64,000 nucleotides of DNA, taken from contig CM042551.1 in NCBI GenBank assembly GCA_023630585.1, positions 4,962,001 through 5,026,000 of the forward strand. The letters run 5' to 3'. Below, piece after piece: positions 12,076-24,822 of this stretch. Positions within the stretch are counted from its first letter, which is position 1. Every line of letters begins with the position of its first letter. Source of the stretch: Cranoglanis bouderius. Lineage: Eukaryota > Chordata > Actinopteri > Siluriformes > Cranoglanididae. The position numbers and the translations under genes were made by a program. The notes under the pieces were generated by a model. The model saw nothing but the letters and a program-made list of their open reading frames with translations, was not told the origin of the DNA and did not search any database.

Positions 12076-13579
12076 CACTCTTCTGTCCAAAAGACTAAAT
12101 ACTCTGTGTAGCAGCATCAAAAACATTTTCCAGTGGAAATGCTTTCCCAGTGCTTGTAAAATTATACCAGCTACCAAAGCATTTAACAACAGGACTAAAA
12201 TGATCAGCCTCCATGGACCATAAACAGCAGGTAGCCTATTTCTGCTGGGAATTTATTCAAAGGAGGAAGAGAAACACTGATATTGCCAGTTTGAGTGCTC
12301 TGAAAATCTAATCTAAATGAGTTATAAAGGATAAAATGACACCAGCTGAATTAAATAGGCCCAATTAAAGAAAGTCAAAATGATATAAAATGAGTTTTAG
12401 TATATATAAAAATTTTAGTTGGATCAATTGACAACCGATTATTGAGATGAACTGTCTCTGACAGCTCACGGAGAATAAAAACTGAAATCATGCAGTAATT
12501 TTCAGGCTTCACTCCACCCTATTGTTCAGAATTTCCATCTGTTTCCTCTTAACACTGGTCTGATATAAAGACTCGTGAGCTGAGGGTGGGAGTTTAGGAT
12601 CCTGGCATCAGATTTTACAGGCCTTACACAAGTGCTTATGTGTGGACTTTGGCTTTAGCAGCGGAACCAGACTTGGGGCGTGTTTTATCCAGCACCTGTC
12701 AGGACTCGTATCTCACACTGAGCTCTGGAGTAGAGCACACACAGCTGTAAGACCAGCCTGGCAGAGCGGCATCAGCCACACAGCAGAGATAACAACGCAC
12801 CAGGCCTCTGAGTTCCCAGAGTGCAATTTGTCAGTCATTGTAGAATCCAGAACGCATCAGTGACCTAATGCTTCATGATTCTATGACCACTTTGTCTGAG
12901 TTATGGCTACACAGATGTATCGTGTTCTGACCTTGACTCGGCTGGAGGCATTTCCTTTCCGACAACATCATTAAAATAAATGCACAGAATCAAAAGGTCT
13001 GTTGCGACTATCAACAATGATCTGACAGCATCAACAGCTCTGGACGATTTAGAAAGAAAGAAAACACACACATACACTTTCACATCTGTATGGATGGTGG
13101 ATTTCAGAAAGCCTAGCTGATCTTGTAAACATATAGGGTTAAAAGCCAGCTCGAGGCAGGCCAGCTTCTTTTTTCTCATGTTATGAATGGAAAAAATGTG
13201 TGGCCCTCAGCACCTCTCCCCTCTCTGCTCCGGCCTCTTGAGATAGGGACGTAAAAGGGCCTGATTGGTCTGCAGAGCTACGGGTGGGTGAAAGACCAGT
13301 TAGAAAAAAAAGAGTGGTCTAAATAAGCAGAGGGAGCTGGAGCAACACTTTCCCACAGTGGCGATGGAGACTGGGGTTCCTTATGCCTGAAGACTGCACA
13401 CTCCACCAACCGAGAGAATGCTTATATGCATTTATTATCACACTTATATGAAAAATGAGTGTTAGTATAGTAAGGGTCTCTCTGGGTGAAGAGCCAGTTT
13501 GACAAATCCTTTGACGTACAGTAGCTTTGAGTTAACATCATTTACACTTAACTACATCATTTACAGATTAGGGATCAAT
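12076..13579. other. No gene recognised
   Basis: No recognisable coding exon. Positions 13255-13380 hold a CCAAT-type ATTGG, a TAAATAAG TATA-like box and a following GCGATGG, a promoter-like arrangement with no gene attached. Confidence 0.4.
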
Positions 13580-13918
13580 GCATCCATCCATCCATTTTCC
13601 ATACCGCTTACAATCTACACAGAGTTGGGGAGAGCCTGGAGCCTAACCCAGGGAACTCGGGGCACAAGGCGGGGGATACCCTGGACAGGCTGACAACCCA
13701 TCGCACACACATTCACACACTACGGACAATTTAGAGATGCCAATCAGCCTACAATGCATGTCTTTGGACTGGGGAAGAAACTGGAGTACCTGGAGGAAAC
13801 CCCCAAAACATGTGGAGAATATGCAAGCTCCACACAGACAGGGCAGAGGCGGGACCCAAACCCCCAACCCCAGAGGTGCAAGGCAAGCATGCTAATCATT
13901 AAGCCACTGTGCCCCCCA
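13580..13918 (-). mobile_element. tRNA-derived SINE, near full length
   Basis: The reverse strand reads GGGGGGCACAGTGGCTTAAT (head), a B-box-like GGTTTGGGTCCCGCC, TCCAAAGACATGCATTGTAG and the tail GGTATGGAAAATGGATGG repeated to ATGGATGGATGCAT. Confidence 0.9.
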
Positions 13919-14215
13919 GGAATCAACCTTCGCTAACAAATCGTTCTATAAGAAACATCACTGTGAATTCTAAACCTATTCAATCCACTAACCAGTCAAT
14001 TAAAACGTTTACAACTATACTTATAGTAATCGACATTGATTTCTACCATCATCATACCATTAAAAAAATAAATAAATAATTGATGATAATAAACAAATCT
14101 CAACTGAACAGTAAGCATGATTCGGTTTTAAATTTGGAACAGATAAATCTAATCATTGCATCAAACTGTGTAAAAAAAATAATCAACAATGTCCCATTGA
14201 AGTTATTATTACCAC

Positions 14216-14735
14216 CTCAAAGTTGGCTATTTTCCTATAACAGCATACTTATAACAATATGACGTGTTGTATTCCTCTTACACCACAGCAATTCTATTAA
14301 TTAAAAAAAAATCATGTTCATAATTACTTTGCTGAACATCCACGAAACAAGTTAACTCTTGTTATCACTTATGTTATATTAGATGTAAACATTCATTCCT
14401 TCACTATCTCCTGAAATGAATAAGGAAAACAAAATCATGCTCATTACAGAGAAACTGCAAAATGCAGATATGTCAGAATAACTAATTAGAGCTTTACCTC
14501 TGATTATTACAAAGCTCTGACACTGGAGACTCCTTCCATAAATGTTAAAAAAAAAATCTCCTGAGAGAAAACATCACCATATCAAAAATGACTCATTGTT
14601 CTTGGTTAAATAACAAAATTAGTCATTAAAAAAAAAAAAAAAATTAGGTTTCAACTGGAACTACTAACAAGAGCTGCTGTTATAGAAAATGAATCAACTG
14701 ACCAATAAGATTCAAGAATTCCACAGAGCTGTAGT
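14216..14735 (-). mobile_element. Unassigned dispersed element, copy 3
   Basis: GCTATTTTCCTATAACAGC, GTTGTATTCCTCTTACACCA, AACATCCACGAAACAAGTTA, CACTGGAGACTCCTTCC, GAGCTGCTGTTATAGAAAAT, and the end GAATTCCACAGAGCTGTAG. It is the reverse orientation of the 19.3- and 34.4-kb copies. Confidence 0.7.
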
Positions 14736-15985
14736 AAAATGAGAAATATTCAATTTTTGCAGGGTTTTGTACTATTGTTCAGTTCCCCCCCCATGTTTTT
14801 ATATTACAACAGAGCTTCTGCCAAATGACTGAACACAAACATAAATGCAATAAGAATTTTTCTGGAAGTTCTGAGCAGAACATTACAGAGAAAAACAGGG
14901 CATCGGGTTTATCGCAAAGTTTTAACCCATTGCAGCCACCTGTTACTGACCAGCGTGCATGAAAATGGATTTGGCTCTGAGCTGGTATCCTCGCTGCCAA
15001 CCAAAAATCTCCCTGAAATCTCTCCATCACTTTATTTTCCATGAACTATTTTTCCCCATCAAACTTCTTCTGTCTTTCCGTCGAGATTTCACGGCTATCA
15101 CGTGTCCACTAGAGATTGTGAATTTGTCTTTGCCATGCGTTTGGCTCTTTTAAGTGGTCGCCGCTGCAGCCGCAGAGGTCCTGACCCCACTCTGTGCGGC
15201 GGAGTCGAGCGGCCTACGTCTTTGAAGAGGATTTACTGCGAATTAACACGCAGATTTGATAGTGGACTGATCAGGCACGATCGTTTGGAAGAGAGTGTTG
15301 GAGGAGGAACATTGTGCCATGTGTGGATGGAAGCTTCCATTTCATACGTGGTGTCTCATGCAGGATCTGTTACAACATCTGGACATTTTATGAACGTCTT
15401 TCTTAAAATTTGTAGATTCATACAACGACTGAAATTCGTCCACTTCCAACTTTTCTCCCACCTGTTGCAGCTCTTAATCGTGCTGGTTTCCTGCTCTTTT
15501 GGTTTTTTTTTTCTCACTGAGGACACACAAAGTCCTGTTGAAGAACAACTATGAGCGTTCCAGAGTCGCAAAGCTCTGTTTTTTTCCCCCATCGCCTGCT
15601 ATCCATGTTTGGTAAACTAATGTAAAACAATGGTCTGGTATGCCTTATCTAATTAGTTTTGGGCAGCAGCAGCTGCTGTGCCGCCTCAGACCGATGGAGT
15701 TCCTACATCCAGCTGGCCAGGTTTCTGGGAAGTTCAGAAAGAGTGAGTCATAACACACTCATGTACTAGCACAAACCGTACTGAACAGGAAAACACGCTT
15801 TTAACACTCTGATAAAACGAGCAAATGAGAATACTGTTAGAGCATTCACTAACTATGGAACAGGTTCATAAAGGACAGGTCATAATATTTCAAAAACGTA
15901 CTACATCAACATTTCTAAAAATTTTCGAAAAACCTCCGAAAAAATTATTTTCGTTAGCGTTAACATTTATATGCTCCCAAGTGAC
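14736..15985. other. No gene recognised
   Basis: A 150-codon open frame at 15102-15554 is present but has no domain, repeat or homologue that I recognise, and no supporting splice context. Treated as noncoding. Confidence 0.45.
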
Positions 15986-16348
15986 AAGTAGAACACTGAC
16001 TCTAAAGCGTTCTCCCTTTCGTCAGGAGATCACGAGTTCGAATCCTGACGATGTCACAGCCTTCCATGACCAGGGATCCAACAGGACAAAATTGGCCGTG
16101 CTCTCTGGCTGGAAGGGATGGTGTTACTCGCTCTCCCCTGCCAATCACAGCAACACTAGCCAATAGTAGATGTCAGTGAGCTCATGTATGCAGAGGAGGG
16201 TAGATAGCGCTTTCCTCCAAGTGTGTTATGCTATCCTGTGATGTAGCTTTATGTGTCTCGGAGGAAGCATGTGTTAGACCTTCCCATTTGGTTGCTGTTG
16301 TAGGATGGGGGGAGCTAGCTAGTGGGTGGGAATTTACAAATGACCAAC
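15986..16348 (+). mobile_element. tRNA-derived SINE (fourth type)
   Basis: AAGCGTTCTCCC and a B box GAGTTCGAATCCTGACG, followed by CCATGACCAGGGATCCAACA, TTGGCCGTGCTCTCTGGCTG, CGCTTTCCTCCAAGTGTG and GTCTCGGAGGAAGCATGTG. This follows the layout of a widespread teleost tRNA SINE. Confidence 0.75.
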
Positions 16349-18466
16349 ATTTTTTGTGAAACCGAGCGTCTGAGGACCAACGGTCATAAGAAAAATACAC
16401 AAAATGGTATGAAGAAGCGAGAAGCAAGGTTGGGGCTGATTTCTTTCTAGCACAGACTGTAGATTTGTGTCAGGTGATCACACAGAATGAATGTGGATGG
16501 CAAAAATGATAGCTTATAGTGCATGTGAAATACAGTTGCGGGTGTAATGAATGATAAAAAGGTTGATTATTGATTCTTTCAGAAAACAAACAAACTTTTT
16601 TCCCAAAATGTCTTTGGAGGAGAAACTATAGGCAGATACGTAGACTAAACACATATTGTCCAATTATAGTACAAATTGCACCAAAAGGCAGGTGACAGAA
16701 CTTTAAAAAAAATGTTTAGTGTTTTTTTTTTGTGTGTGTGTGTTTACAACCATTCGAAAAAAATTATTAGAAAAAAAGTATTCGAAAAAAGGTATTAGAA
16801 AACACATGACATGAACCTAGTAGAGCATTATGGCATTGAAACACTTGAATATTTCATTGTTGAGATATTTGATCGATATTTATTTATTTAGTCTGTCTGT
16901 CACTGGTAGGAATGATATATAAATAAATAAAAAAAACATTCAAAACACTCAGAAAACTAGCAAACTAGTGGGTACTAACAATGTTAGCATAGTTCATTTA
17001 CATTACTCTGGCTGACTTTTATTAGTATTTTTAGCTTAAGGAATTATATACTAGGCTGTGATCCCGTTCCAGCGTGTGGTTCTTGAATTCCCACATTGCA
17101 GACACATAGCGTGGGCTGCCTCTTCCATTTCCCCGAGATTATCTCGACACGCTTGCTTCTCTACACTGACGGATTGAATCAATCTAACATAAATACGGTC
17201 TCATGACTTTGTACTAATCCGTGCGCCTCTGTAAAACTCCACTCTTTCCCCACACTAAGTGAGAAATATACAGCTGGAACGCTTTTTCTGCACCAAACTC
17301 TTCCTCTGCTCCTTCCCACAGACGCCCCGTCACCCCCAGCTCGATTACTCTGACTTCCCACATTTAAGGAGGACTAAAAAAAGCATCCTCAAATTGCAAC
17401 CAGAAGTTCCTCAACCCCTATTTTTCTCACTTATGAACCTAATGGGACCCTAAACAGTGGGAATCGGTACAGATTCAGGCCTTCCCGCCCCACGCACCAT
17501 TACCCAGCCCCATCAACCACCCCCAAGCTTCCTTTCTATGCTCAAACACTTCCCACTCACTTTAGATTTCACCTATTGTTACCTCTAATAACAGGCGAAC
17601 ATCAATGAGAAATCTGAGTGCTTGGTTTTAAGAGGCAAGACGATATTCAAAAAAATAAACAATGCAAAGGAACAACAAAAAAAAAAACTATCAGGAGCCC
17701 CGACTGAGTTAAAGGGGTCTGTCTAAGGGGTCAGAGTTCTCTCACAGGATTGCTCTGAGGGATTAGTGAAATCACTTCCTGTGGAAGCTCCGATTGGTGA
17801 GAACGCCACTGGCCTTGTATTACAGCACAGCAAGAAGCAACTAAAGTCAAAGTTCCCAAAGTCTGAAGTCTGCTGGTGGTCCATGCCATGTCCATGAGAA
17901 GGCTTGTTACTTATTAAAAACATGTGTTCTCATTGCATAAACATTTTTATCGACCTGTAAAGTAAATAATTGTGTTCAGGGGCTTGAGATTGACGTCACC
18001 AAGCAGTCAACGTATTCACTCACCAAAATATCGCCAACTCAAATGTAACTATGTACTAATTCATTTAAAAATTGCGAATTAGACACGTTGGAGGAAATAT
18101 AACACTATTTACTACTGCAAGAAGACTGCTCTGTTAGAATTTTATTTTTCAGTGTGTGGGATATTTAACCTTAGCCATTTTGCACTGCCCTTTTTTTTTT
18201 TTTTTTTTTTTTTTTAAAATTCTCCCATTTGAGAAGATTATATTTCAGATGCTGAGCCCTGTTTTTTGATATTTGATTTGGAAACATTTTTATAGGGGGT
18301 GGGAGCAACTATCCGTCATGGAACTGGTCTATGACTGCACTCACTCAGGGGAACAGACTTGGCTGATTGCTGCTGGTCAGCGTGAGATGACCACCAAAAT
18401 GCCCAGCAATAAACCTGTATGTAACATCAGGGCTTTTTTTATTTTTATAAATATCATTGTTATTGT
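16349..18466. other. No gene seen; poly-T at 18192-18215
   Basis: AT-rich noncoding sequence. Nothing beyond short homopolymers was recognised. Confidence 0.55.
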
Positions 18467-18800
18467 TCATTCATTCCTCTTCAGTAACTGCTTTATCCTC
18501 GTCAGTGTCAGGATGGGTCCAGAACTTATCCTGGGAACACGGCGTACGAGGCAGGAATACACCTTGAATGGGATGCCAGTCTATAGCAAGGCACAATGCA
18601 CACACATTCACACACTCATTCACCTCTTGGAGCAATTTAGCATAGTCAGTCCACCTACTGGTGTGTTTTTGGGAGGTGTGAGGAAAGTGGAGAACCGAAA
18701 GGAAACCCACACGGACTCAGGGCGAACATGCAAAGCTCAGCATAAAAAGTAACCATAGGAGCTTAGGATCAAACCGGGGATCCTGGAGCTGTGAAGTCAT
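18467..18800 (-). mobile_element. tRNA-type SINE (second family), near full length
   Basis: The plus strand starts TTCATTCATTCCTCTTCAGT, with AACTGCTTTATCCTCGTCAG, GCAATTTAGCATAGTCAGTC, GTGTGTTTTTGGGAGGTGTG and the head end GGATCAAACCGGGGATCCTG, which on the reverse strand is the B-box region. Confidence 0.8.
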
Positions 18801-19264
18801 TAATTACACACTATTTATATTGTGCTTTGATGTGGACTTATTCCTAGTTATTTTTTTCCCCTAGTCCTTTTCTATTGTGCTATTGCTTTGTCTACTTTGT
18901 TATCTTCTATTAGTTGCTAGTGAGAGCCTTACCATAGTTAAGAAATGTCTCCTTTCATGCTATTCACATTCTAACCTCCATTTAAAAGTGTGAGTGTTAT
19001 CATTATACCAGAATGCTTGCTTTCCCCCTCTAATTACTTTTCTTTTAAATGTGGAAGAAGCGTTTAGAAAAAGCGTGAAGCAAAATGTCAACTCTAAGCT
19101 CTAAGCTAACCACAACATTATGATTAAATGTGCTTATCGTATGTAAATACAGTATGAAGTAGAAATTTGAATGTATTTTTCTTTCTCAGTGTGACATATT
19201 TCTGAGTGAAACAGAATATTTGTTTGGACGGGATTTGATTTAATCCATATTTATAGTTATATAT

Positions 19265-19645
19265 ACCACAGCGCTGTTGAATTCTTCATTCTGATTGGTC
19301 AGAATGTGTTGATTAATTAAAAAAGAAAGTTTGATTAACTAAAGAGAGAGAAAAAATGAGAGGCTGGTAAGGGAACTGCTGTTTGTAGCTGCTGTTACTG
19401 AAACGATAACAGGAACTGATTTGTTTCATGGACGTTCCACAGCATTAAATGTTACTATAAAGGTATAAAAAGTACTACATGCTGCCCTTTAACAAATTGC
19501 TGTGCTATATGTTACAGGAAAATAAACAACTTCGTGGCGGTAACAGTAACTTCGCGTATGGTCGCATCACATCACTTAGTCATTGCTTGTTTTCCTCTAA
19601 CAGCACGCCCTATTGTGTTTTTCTTCCACTCAAAATGGATGTCAC
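19265..19645 (+). mobile_element. Unassigned dispersed element, copy 4
   Basis: CCACAGCGCTGTTGAATTCT with TCTGATTGGTCAGAATGTG at the left. GATAACAGGAACTGATTTG, GGACGTTCCACAGCATTAAA and GGAAAATAAACAACTTCG lie inside. TTGTTTTCCTCTAACAGC is at the right. Short version of the family. Confidence 0.7.
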
Positions 19646-21092
19646 TGGTATTGACTCCATACTGTTGTGATTCAGAAGAGAATAAAAGCATGGTCATTCA
19701 CACGTTTTTCCTCGGCTGTGTATGGAGAATCACTCGAGTGAGACTGACTGACATGTGATCGCTGAATGCCCTCATGCACCAACACGAGTCGTGTTATGAT
19801 CCGAAAATGAACAAATCACAGACAGAATGTGTCCCAGCATGCCTGTCGTTTTTTTTTTTTTTTTTTTGTCTCCTTCACATGCAGCGTCTCCTGTCTCCGT
19901 GGAACCTGAGCTCTGTGAGACACTCTGAGCGGCCTGTCCCTCACCCTCGAATCCCGCCAGCCCAGGGGAAAGTGCAGCCCACCATCTGCTATTTTTCTCC
20001 ATAGAGGCTCTTAAGAGAGATAGGGGAGAGACTGGAGTAACAACTGTTATCTCTTCGAGAACTGTGTTACAGAACCCACATCAGACTGCGTGCAGGGATG
20101 CAGGCAGCTCATCTTGGACACTTTTTTTTTTTTAGAGTAGTGTGTTGTTATTGTTCATCCAAGGCCAGAGACCTGCAGATTTGTGGGATGGTAATCAACA
20201 AAGAGAGGAATTCCAAAGAGCCCAAAAAAAAAAAAAAAAACAAGAGGATCACTATTATCCATGTCAGTCACACTTGGATGAGAAATCCAGAAACAATAAT
20301 ACATTTTTTTTTTTGGCCCATGGTGACCTATTCATTTTATTCAGCCAGAGTAGCACATTCATTGCAACAACACACACTACATCATGCTGACATACGGCTC
20401 CACTTGCAAAAGCCAGCCGTGTTTAATATAAACTAAACAAGATGGGATGTGGGATATTGACCCTGTGGATTGTAATCGAGAGTGCTTTGATGTAGGACTA
20501 AAAATATGTCTTTTATTTATTGCAGTATTAAAAGCGGTGGAGCATGAACAGTGTTTCTTTTTACTTCTTATTTTCTTAATGTGTCTGTTTGGGTTCGGGA
20601 CTCCGTGTCCGTGTCGCCATTTTGGCCTGAGATGAAGAGAAGGTTGTTTTTCATATATGAAATGCGCCATGACGTTGGCCACAGCACCAAACCATTGACA
20701 TCCATCAGAGGGGAAACGTACTGCAAACTGACCATCAGGGAGATAAAACTACAGCATGGTGTGCTTTAGACGTCAAAACACAAACAAGAGTCATCTTGGA
20801 TATTTTGTTTTCTCATCAAGGTCAGAAAAATTCACTACAGACTTGGAAGGTAGGGAATTAAATTTTATTGTTTGACAAATATTATAAAAATATTCTTACT
20901 TTAAGGACAGGAACAATTACAGTCATGTGCATGCCAATAATTCTAGAGCTGACTGTACTGAATGTAGCTTCGGACTAAGCTTAGTTATTATTTACTTACA
21001 AATACACTTTTTGTCTTCATTTACTCGGTAGCAAGTCGAGAACCAGTACATGAATAGTATACAAAATATATGAAATATAGGCGAAATATATA
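19646..21092. other. No gene seen
   Basis: Homopolymer runs at 19850-19867, 20120-20131 and 20225-20240. No coding exon or known repeat was recognised. Confidence 0.5.
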
Positions 21093-21399
21093 CTCACTGT
21101 CCACTTTAATAGGAACACCTGTACACCATTTTTGCAGTCATCCAGCCATTTCAATCATGTGGCAGCAGTGCAATGCATACAGTCATGCAGATACAGGTGA
21201 AGAGCGTCAGTTAATGTTCACATCAAACACCAGAATGGGGAAAAAGTGTGAAAGTGGTTTGATTATTTCAGAAAATGCTGATCTACTGGGATTTTCACAC
21301 ACAATAGTCAACAACAGTGCTGCTCCCACACGATTGGCTGATTGGATAACCGCATAAATGAGCAGGTGTACATGTGTTCCTATTAAAGTGGATGGTGAA
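21093..21399 (+). mobile_element. Deleted Tc1/mariner-type element with both ends (307 bp)
   Basis: TA on both sides (21091-21092, 21400-21401). Ends CTCACTGTCCACTTTAATAG, and TTCACCATCCACTTTAATAG reading in from the right. The interior keeps a scrap of transposase helix-turn-helix, ISENADLLGFSHTIV, so it is an internal-deletion product. Confidence 0.85.
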
Positions 21400-21794
21400 T
21401 ATATGCATTTCTTCACCCAATATAACAAAAACAATGCTGTAATATTTTCTAATAATATTGTACACTGACTGTTGTAGAACTTTACACCATACACATGACA
21501 GTTTTGGTACCTGCCATTAAAGGTGCAGTCAGTGATTTATTTTTTTTACTAAAAGTTTTGTTTTGGTAATATAAGTTCTCCAAGCAATAAAATATCACAG
21601 AGGAGATATTTTAGAGAAGCTCATGCCTCATGATGTGACCACCAACATCCAACACAACAAGCTTTCAACAAGAAGCTTTGTCTATTTCATCAGTGATTAT
21701 ATTGTCTGCTAATTCAGAAAGCTCTCTCTTGTGCTAGCATTAGTGCCACGGTTTAAGATCGGTTTCCGATCTTCAACTGTCCTGTTTCGGTGAG

Positions 21795-22333
21795 TCTGTG
21801 CCCACTGTAGCCTTAGATTCCTGTTCTTGGGTGACAGGCATGGAACCAGATGTGGTCTTCTGCTGTTGTAGCCAATCCACTTCAAGGTTCGATGTGTTGT
21901 GTGTTTTGAGATGCTTTTCTGCTCGCAACGGGTGTAAAGAGTGGTTATTGAGTTACCGTAACCTTCCTGTCAGCTCAAATCAGCCTGGCAATTCTTATCT
22001 GTCCTCTCACATCAACAAGGTGTGTCCTCCTGTACAACTCGCACTCACTGGATGTTACCATTCTGTGTAAACTCTAGAGACTGTTGTGTGTGAAAATCCC
22101 AGGAGATCAGCAGTTTCTGAAATACTCAAACCGGTCCATCTGGCACCAACAGCCATGCCACGGTCAATGTCATTGAGATCACATTTTCCCTCCATTCTAA
22201 TGTTTGATGTGAACATTAACTGAAATCTGCATGATTTAGTGCATTGTGCTGCTGCCACTTGATTGGGTGATTGAATAGTTACATGAATGAGCAGAAGTAT
22301 AGTAGTTGTTCCAGATAAAGTCGCCCGAGAGTG
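21795..22333 (-). mobile_element. Tc1/mariner-type element of the same family, 5' part only
   Basis: The reverse strand begins near CACTCTCGGGCGACTTTATC (a degenerate terminal repeat). It then encodes MEGKCDLNDIDRGMAVGARW and TGLSISETADLLGFSHTTVS (helix-turn-helix), with following DNA still recognisable to about 21795. The catalytic half and the other terminus are missing. Confidence 0.8.
22055..22235 (-). pseudogene. Transposase helix-turn-helix remnant
   Basis: Encodes DIDRGMAVGARWTGLSISET followed by ADLLGFSHTTVSRVYTEW, the N-terminal DNA-binding helix-turn-helix of a Tc1-like transposase, and stops directly after. No catalytic residues. Confidence 0.8.
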
Positions 22334-22694
22334 TACATTTTCGCAGATTACAGTACTGGAGCTCAGCTCTGTATGGCTCTTCCTGCTTTCTCTCCTGTTG
22401 CTGCTTCTGAGTTGAGTCATTTTTTTCTTAGAATATAAGAAATCAAACATGCCATGCTGGTTAACTGGAAGATACATTTTTCAGTGATACGATGTTTATC
22501 AAGAAAAAGATAACAGTCCTTGGAGACCTGCTGTCTGACATTTTTTGTCTCACAAGTGTGGACTGGTGGCTCTTAGGACCTGTTTGGCGGTTTCCTTTTC
22601 TAATGTACATTTATCTGTGTAGATTTTGTGGTCTGTCCAATCAGATAGTCTGATTGGATGTAACTGGCCTGAGGCCTTATTGCAAAATGTCAAA

Positions 22695-22829
<135 letters not shown>

Positions 22830-23533
22830 ATTCCTTATGGTCTTTTTCATAACCTAACATAACTGGAGCCATAAATTGTTCGACAGGCCAGCGAGCAGGG
22901 ACATGCCATTCCTGTCGAGGGCATGGTGAGCCAATCTTAGAACACCTTAGACAGCATGCGTATGGGTGTAAGGGTTTTTATCTTCATCTCCTTGTCTCTA
23001 TCTCGTTCTGTTTTCCATGTGATGGATGCCGTGATTTCCCTTGCCACAGTCACGTCTTCTCCTTTGGCCGTCTGGCCAAGAACAACTCCACGCGTCTCTC
23101 TCAGGGGTTTCATTAGACGGAAAAACGCTGTGGATAAACAAATGAACTAACCTCGAAAATTGTTAGTCCGTGCGTGGGAGAGTTCAGCGCTCCTAGAATA
23201 GCTTTTGGTGAAAGCTTGAGAATCTTGGACTTGGGGGTAGATCTGCGTTATTTCACCATACAAGGCGCTACAACATGACCCCTCCTCTCCGTTACCCCAC
23301 GCCCCCGCCCGCACCACGCCCTGCGCAAAACCAAGAGCTTACAGCTACACCAGGAATGCCCAACACTACATATAGGCATCTAGAGCTGCTTGCAAAAGTT
23401 GTCACCCCCCCGTGGTTTCTGGGAAATTCATGGAAAAATGGCCATCTTACTCATTACTATGGTAAAAGAGTATTTAATGAGGGAGGTGTCTAATGATTAA
23501 GGTCATATGTTTTTTCAATAGATGTTACCCAGT

Positions 23534-23636
<103 letters not shown>

Positions 23637-23699
23637 TCATCTTCTAATTAAATATGCATTTAATATTTCATAAAATCAAAAAACAAAAATGTTGTTGTG

Positions 23700-24820
23700 A
23701 TGATGTTAGAACAAAGTATTTATCTCACTGTCATCATCCTGCTGGAAGATCCAACCACGGCCCATTTGAAGCTTTCTGGCAGAGGCAGTCAGGCTTTCCT
23801 TTAATATCTGTTGATATTTGATAGAGTCCATGATGCCATGTATCCTAACAAAATGTCCAGGTCCTCTGGCAGAAAAACAACCCCAAAAGATTAAAGAGCC
23901 ACCACCATATTTAACCGTCGGCATGAGATACTTTTCCATATGGCTACCTGTCTGTGTGCCCTAAAACCACATCTGGTGTTTATTGCCAAAAAGTTCTATT
24001 TTGGTTTCATCTGACCATAGAACCTGAGCCCATTTGAAGTTCCAGTAGTGTCTGGCAAATTGAAGATGCTTGAGTTTGTTTTTGGATGAGAGTAGAGGCT
24101 TTTTTCTTGAAACCCTTCCAAACAACTTGTGATGATGTAGGTGACTTCGGATTGTAGTTTTGGACACTTTCTGACCCCAAGACGCAACTAACTTCTGCAA
24201 TTCTCCAGCTGTGATCCTTGGAGATTTTTTGGCCACTCAATCCATCCTCTTCACAATGCGATGAGACAATATAGACACACGTCCGATTCCAGGTTGATTC
24301 ATAACATTTCCAGTTCACTGGAACTTAATTATTGCCCTGATAGTGGAAATGGGCATTTTCAATGCTTGTGCTATTTTCTTATAGCCACTTCCCATTTTGT
24401 GAAGCTCAACAACCTTTTGCAGCACATCACAGCTATATTCCTTGGTCTTACCCATTGTTATGAATGATTAAGGGAATTTGGCTTATGTGTTAGCTCATAT
24501 TTATACCCCTGTGAAACAGGAAGTCATGGTTGAACAAATTTCCTGTCCCTAGTCATCCAGGTGTACTACAAATATGTAAAATATCAGTGGGAATATACTT
24601 CAAATATTCATAGGGGTGCCAATAATTGTTGCACACCTATATTTAACAAAGATATATATTTTTGGATAAACCTGTGCTGTGTCTGCAATTGTCTGAGATC
24701 AATGAGAGTTTTTTTGTGAATGTTTGAACAAAAGATCAAAATGTTAAACAATAAAGACAATTTTTCACGGCCTTCTTTGCTCATATTTACGAAGGGTGCC
24801 AATATTAGTGGAGGGTGCTG
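23700..24820 (-). mobile_element. Tc1/mariner-type transposon, one end missing
   Basis: The right terminus CAGCACCCTCCACTAATATT (reading in from 24820) and its ~200-bp repeat through GTGCAACAATTATTGGCACC are intact next to TA (24821-24822). The opposite terminus is absent. It is the same family as 61991-63256. Confidence 0.9.
23706..24455 (-). pseudogene. Tc1-like transposase, multiple frameshifts, C-terminus missing
   Basis: ATG at 24455. Recognisable pieces in shifting frames include SPRITAGELQKLVASWGQKV, HHHKLFGRVSRKKPLLSSKN, the first Asp in VLWSDETKIELFG, GGSLIFWGCFSARGPGHFV and IFQQDDDSE with the second Asp. The sequence diverges just after that, so the third acidic residue is missing. 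Inactive. Confidence 0.88.
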
Positions 24821-24822
24821 TA

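Noticed and set aside
15102..15554. 150-codon open frame
   Set aside because: No domain, no repeat structure and no splice or promoter support. Composition does not differ clearly from neighbouring DNA.
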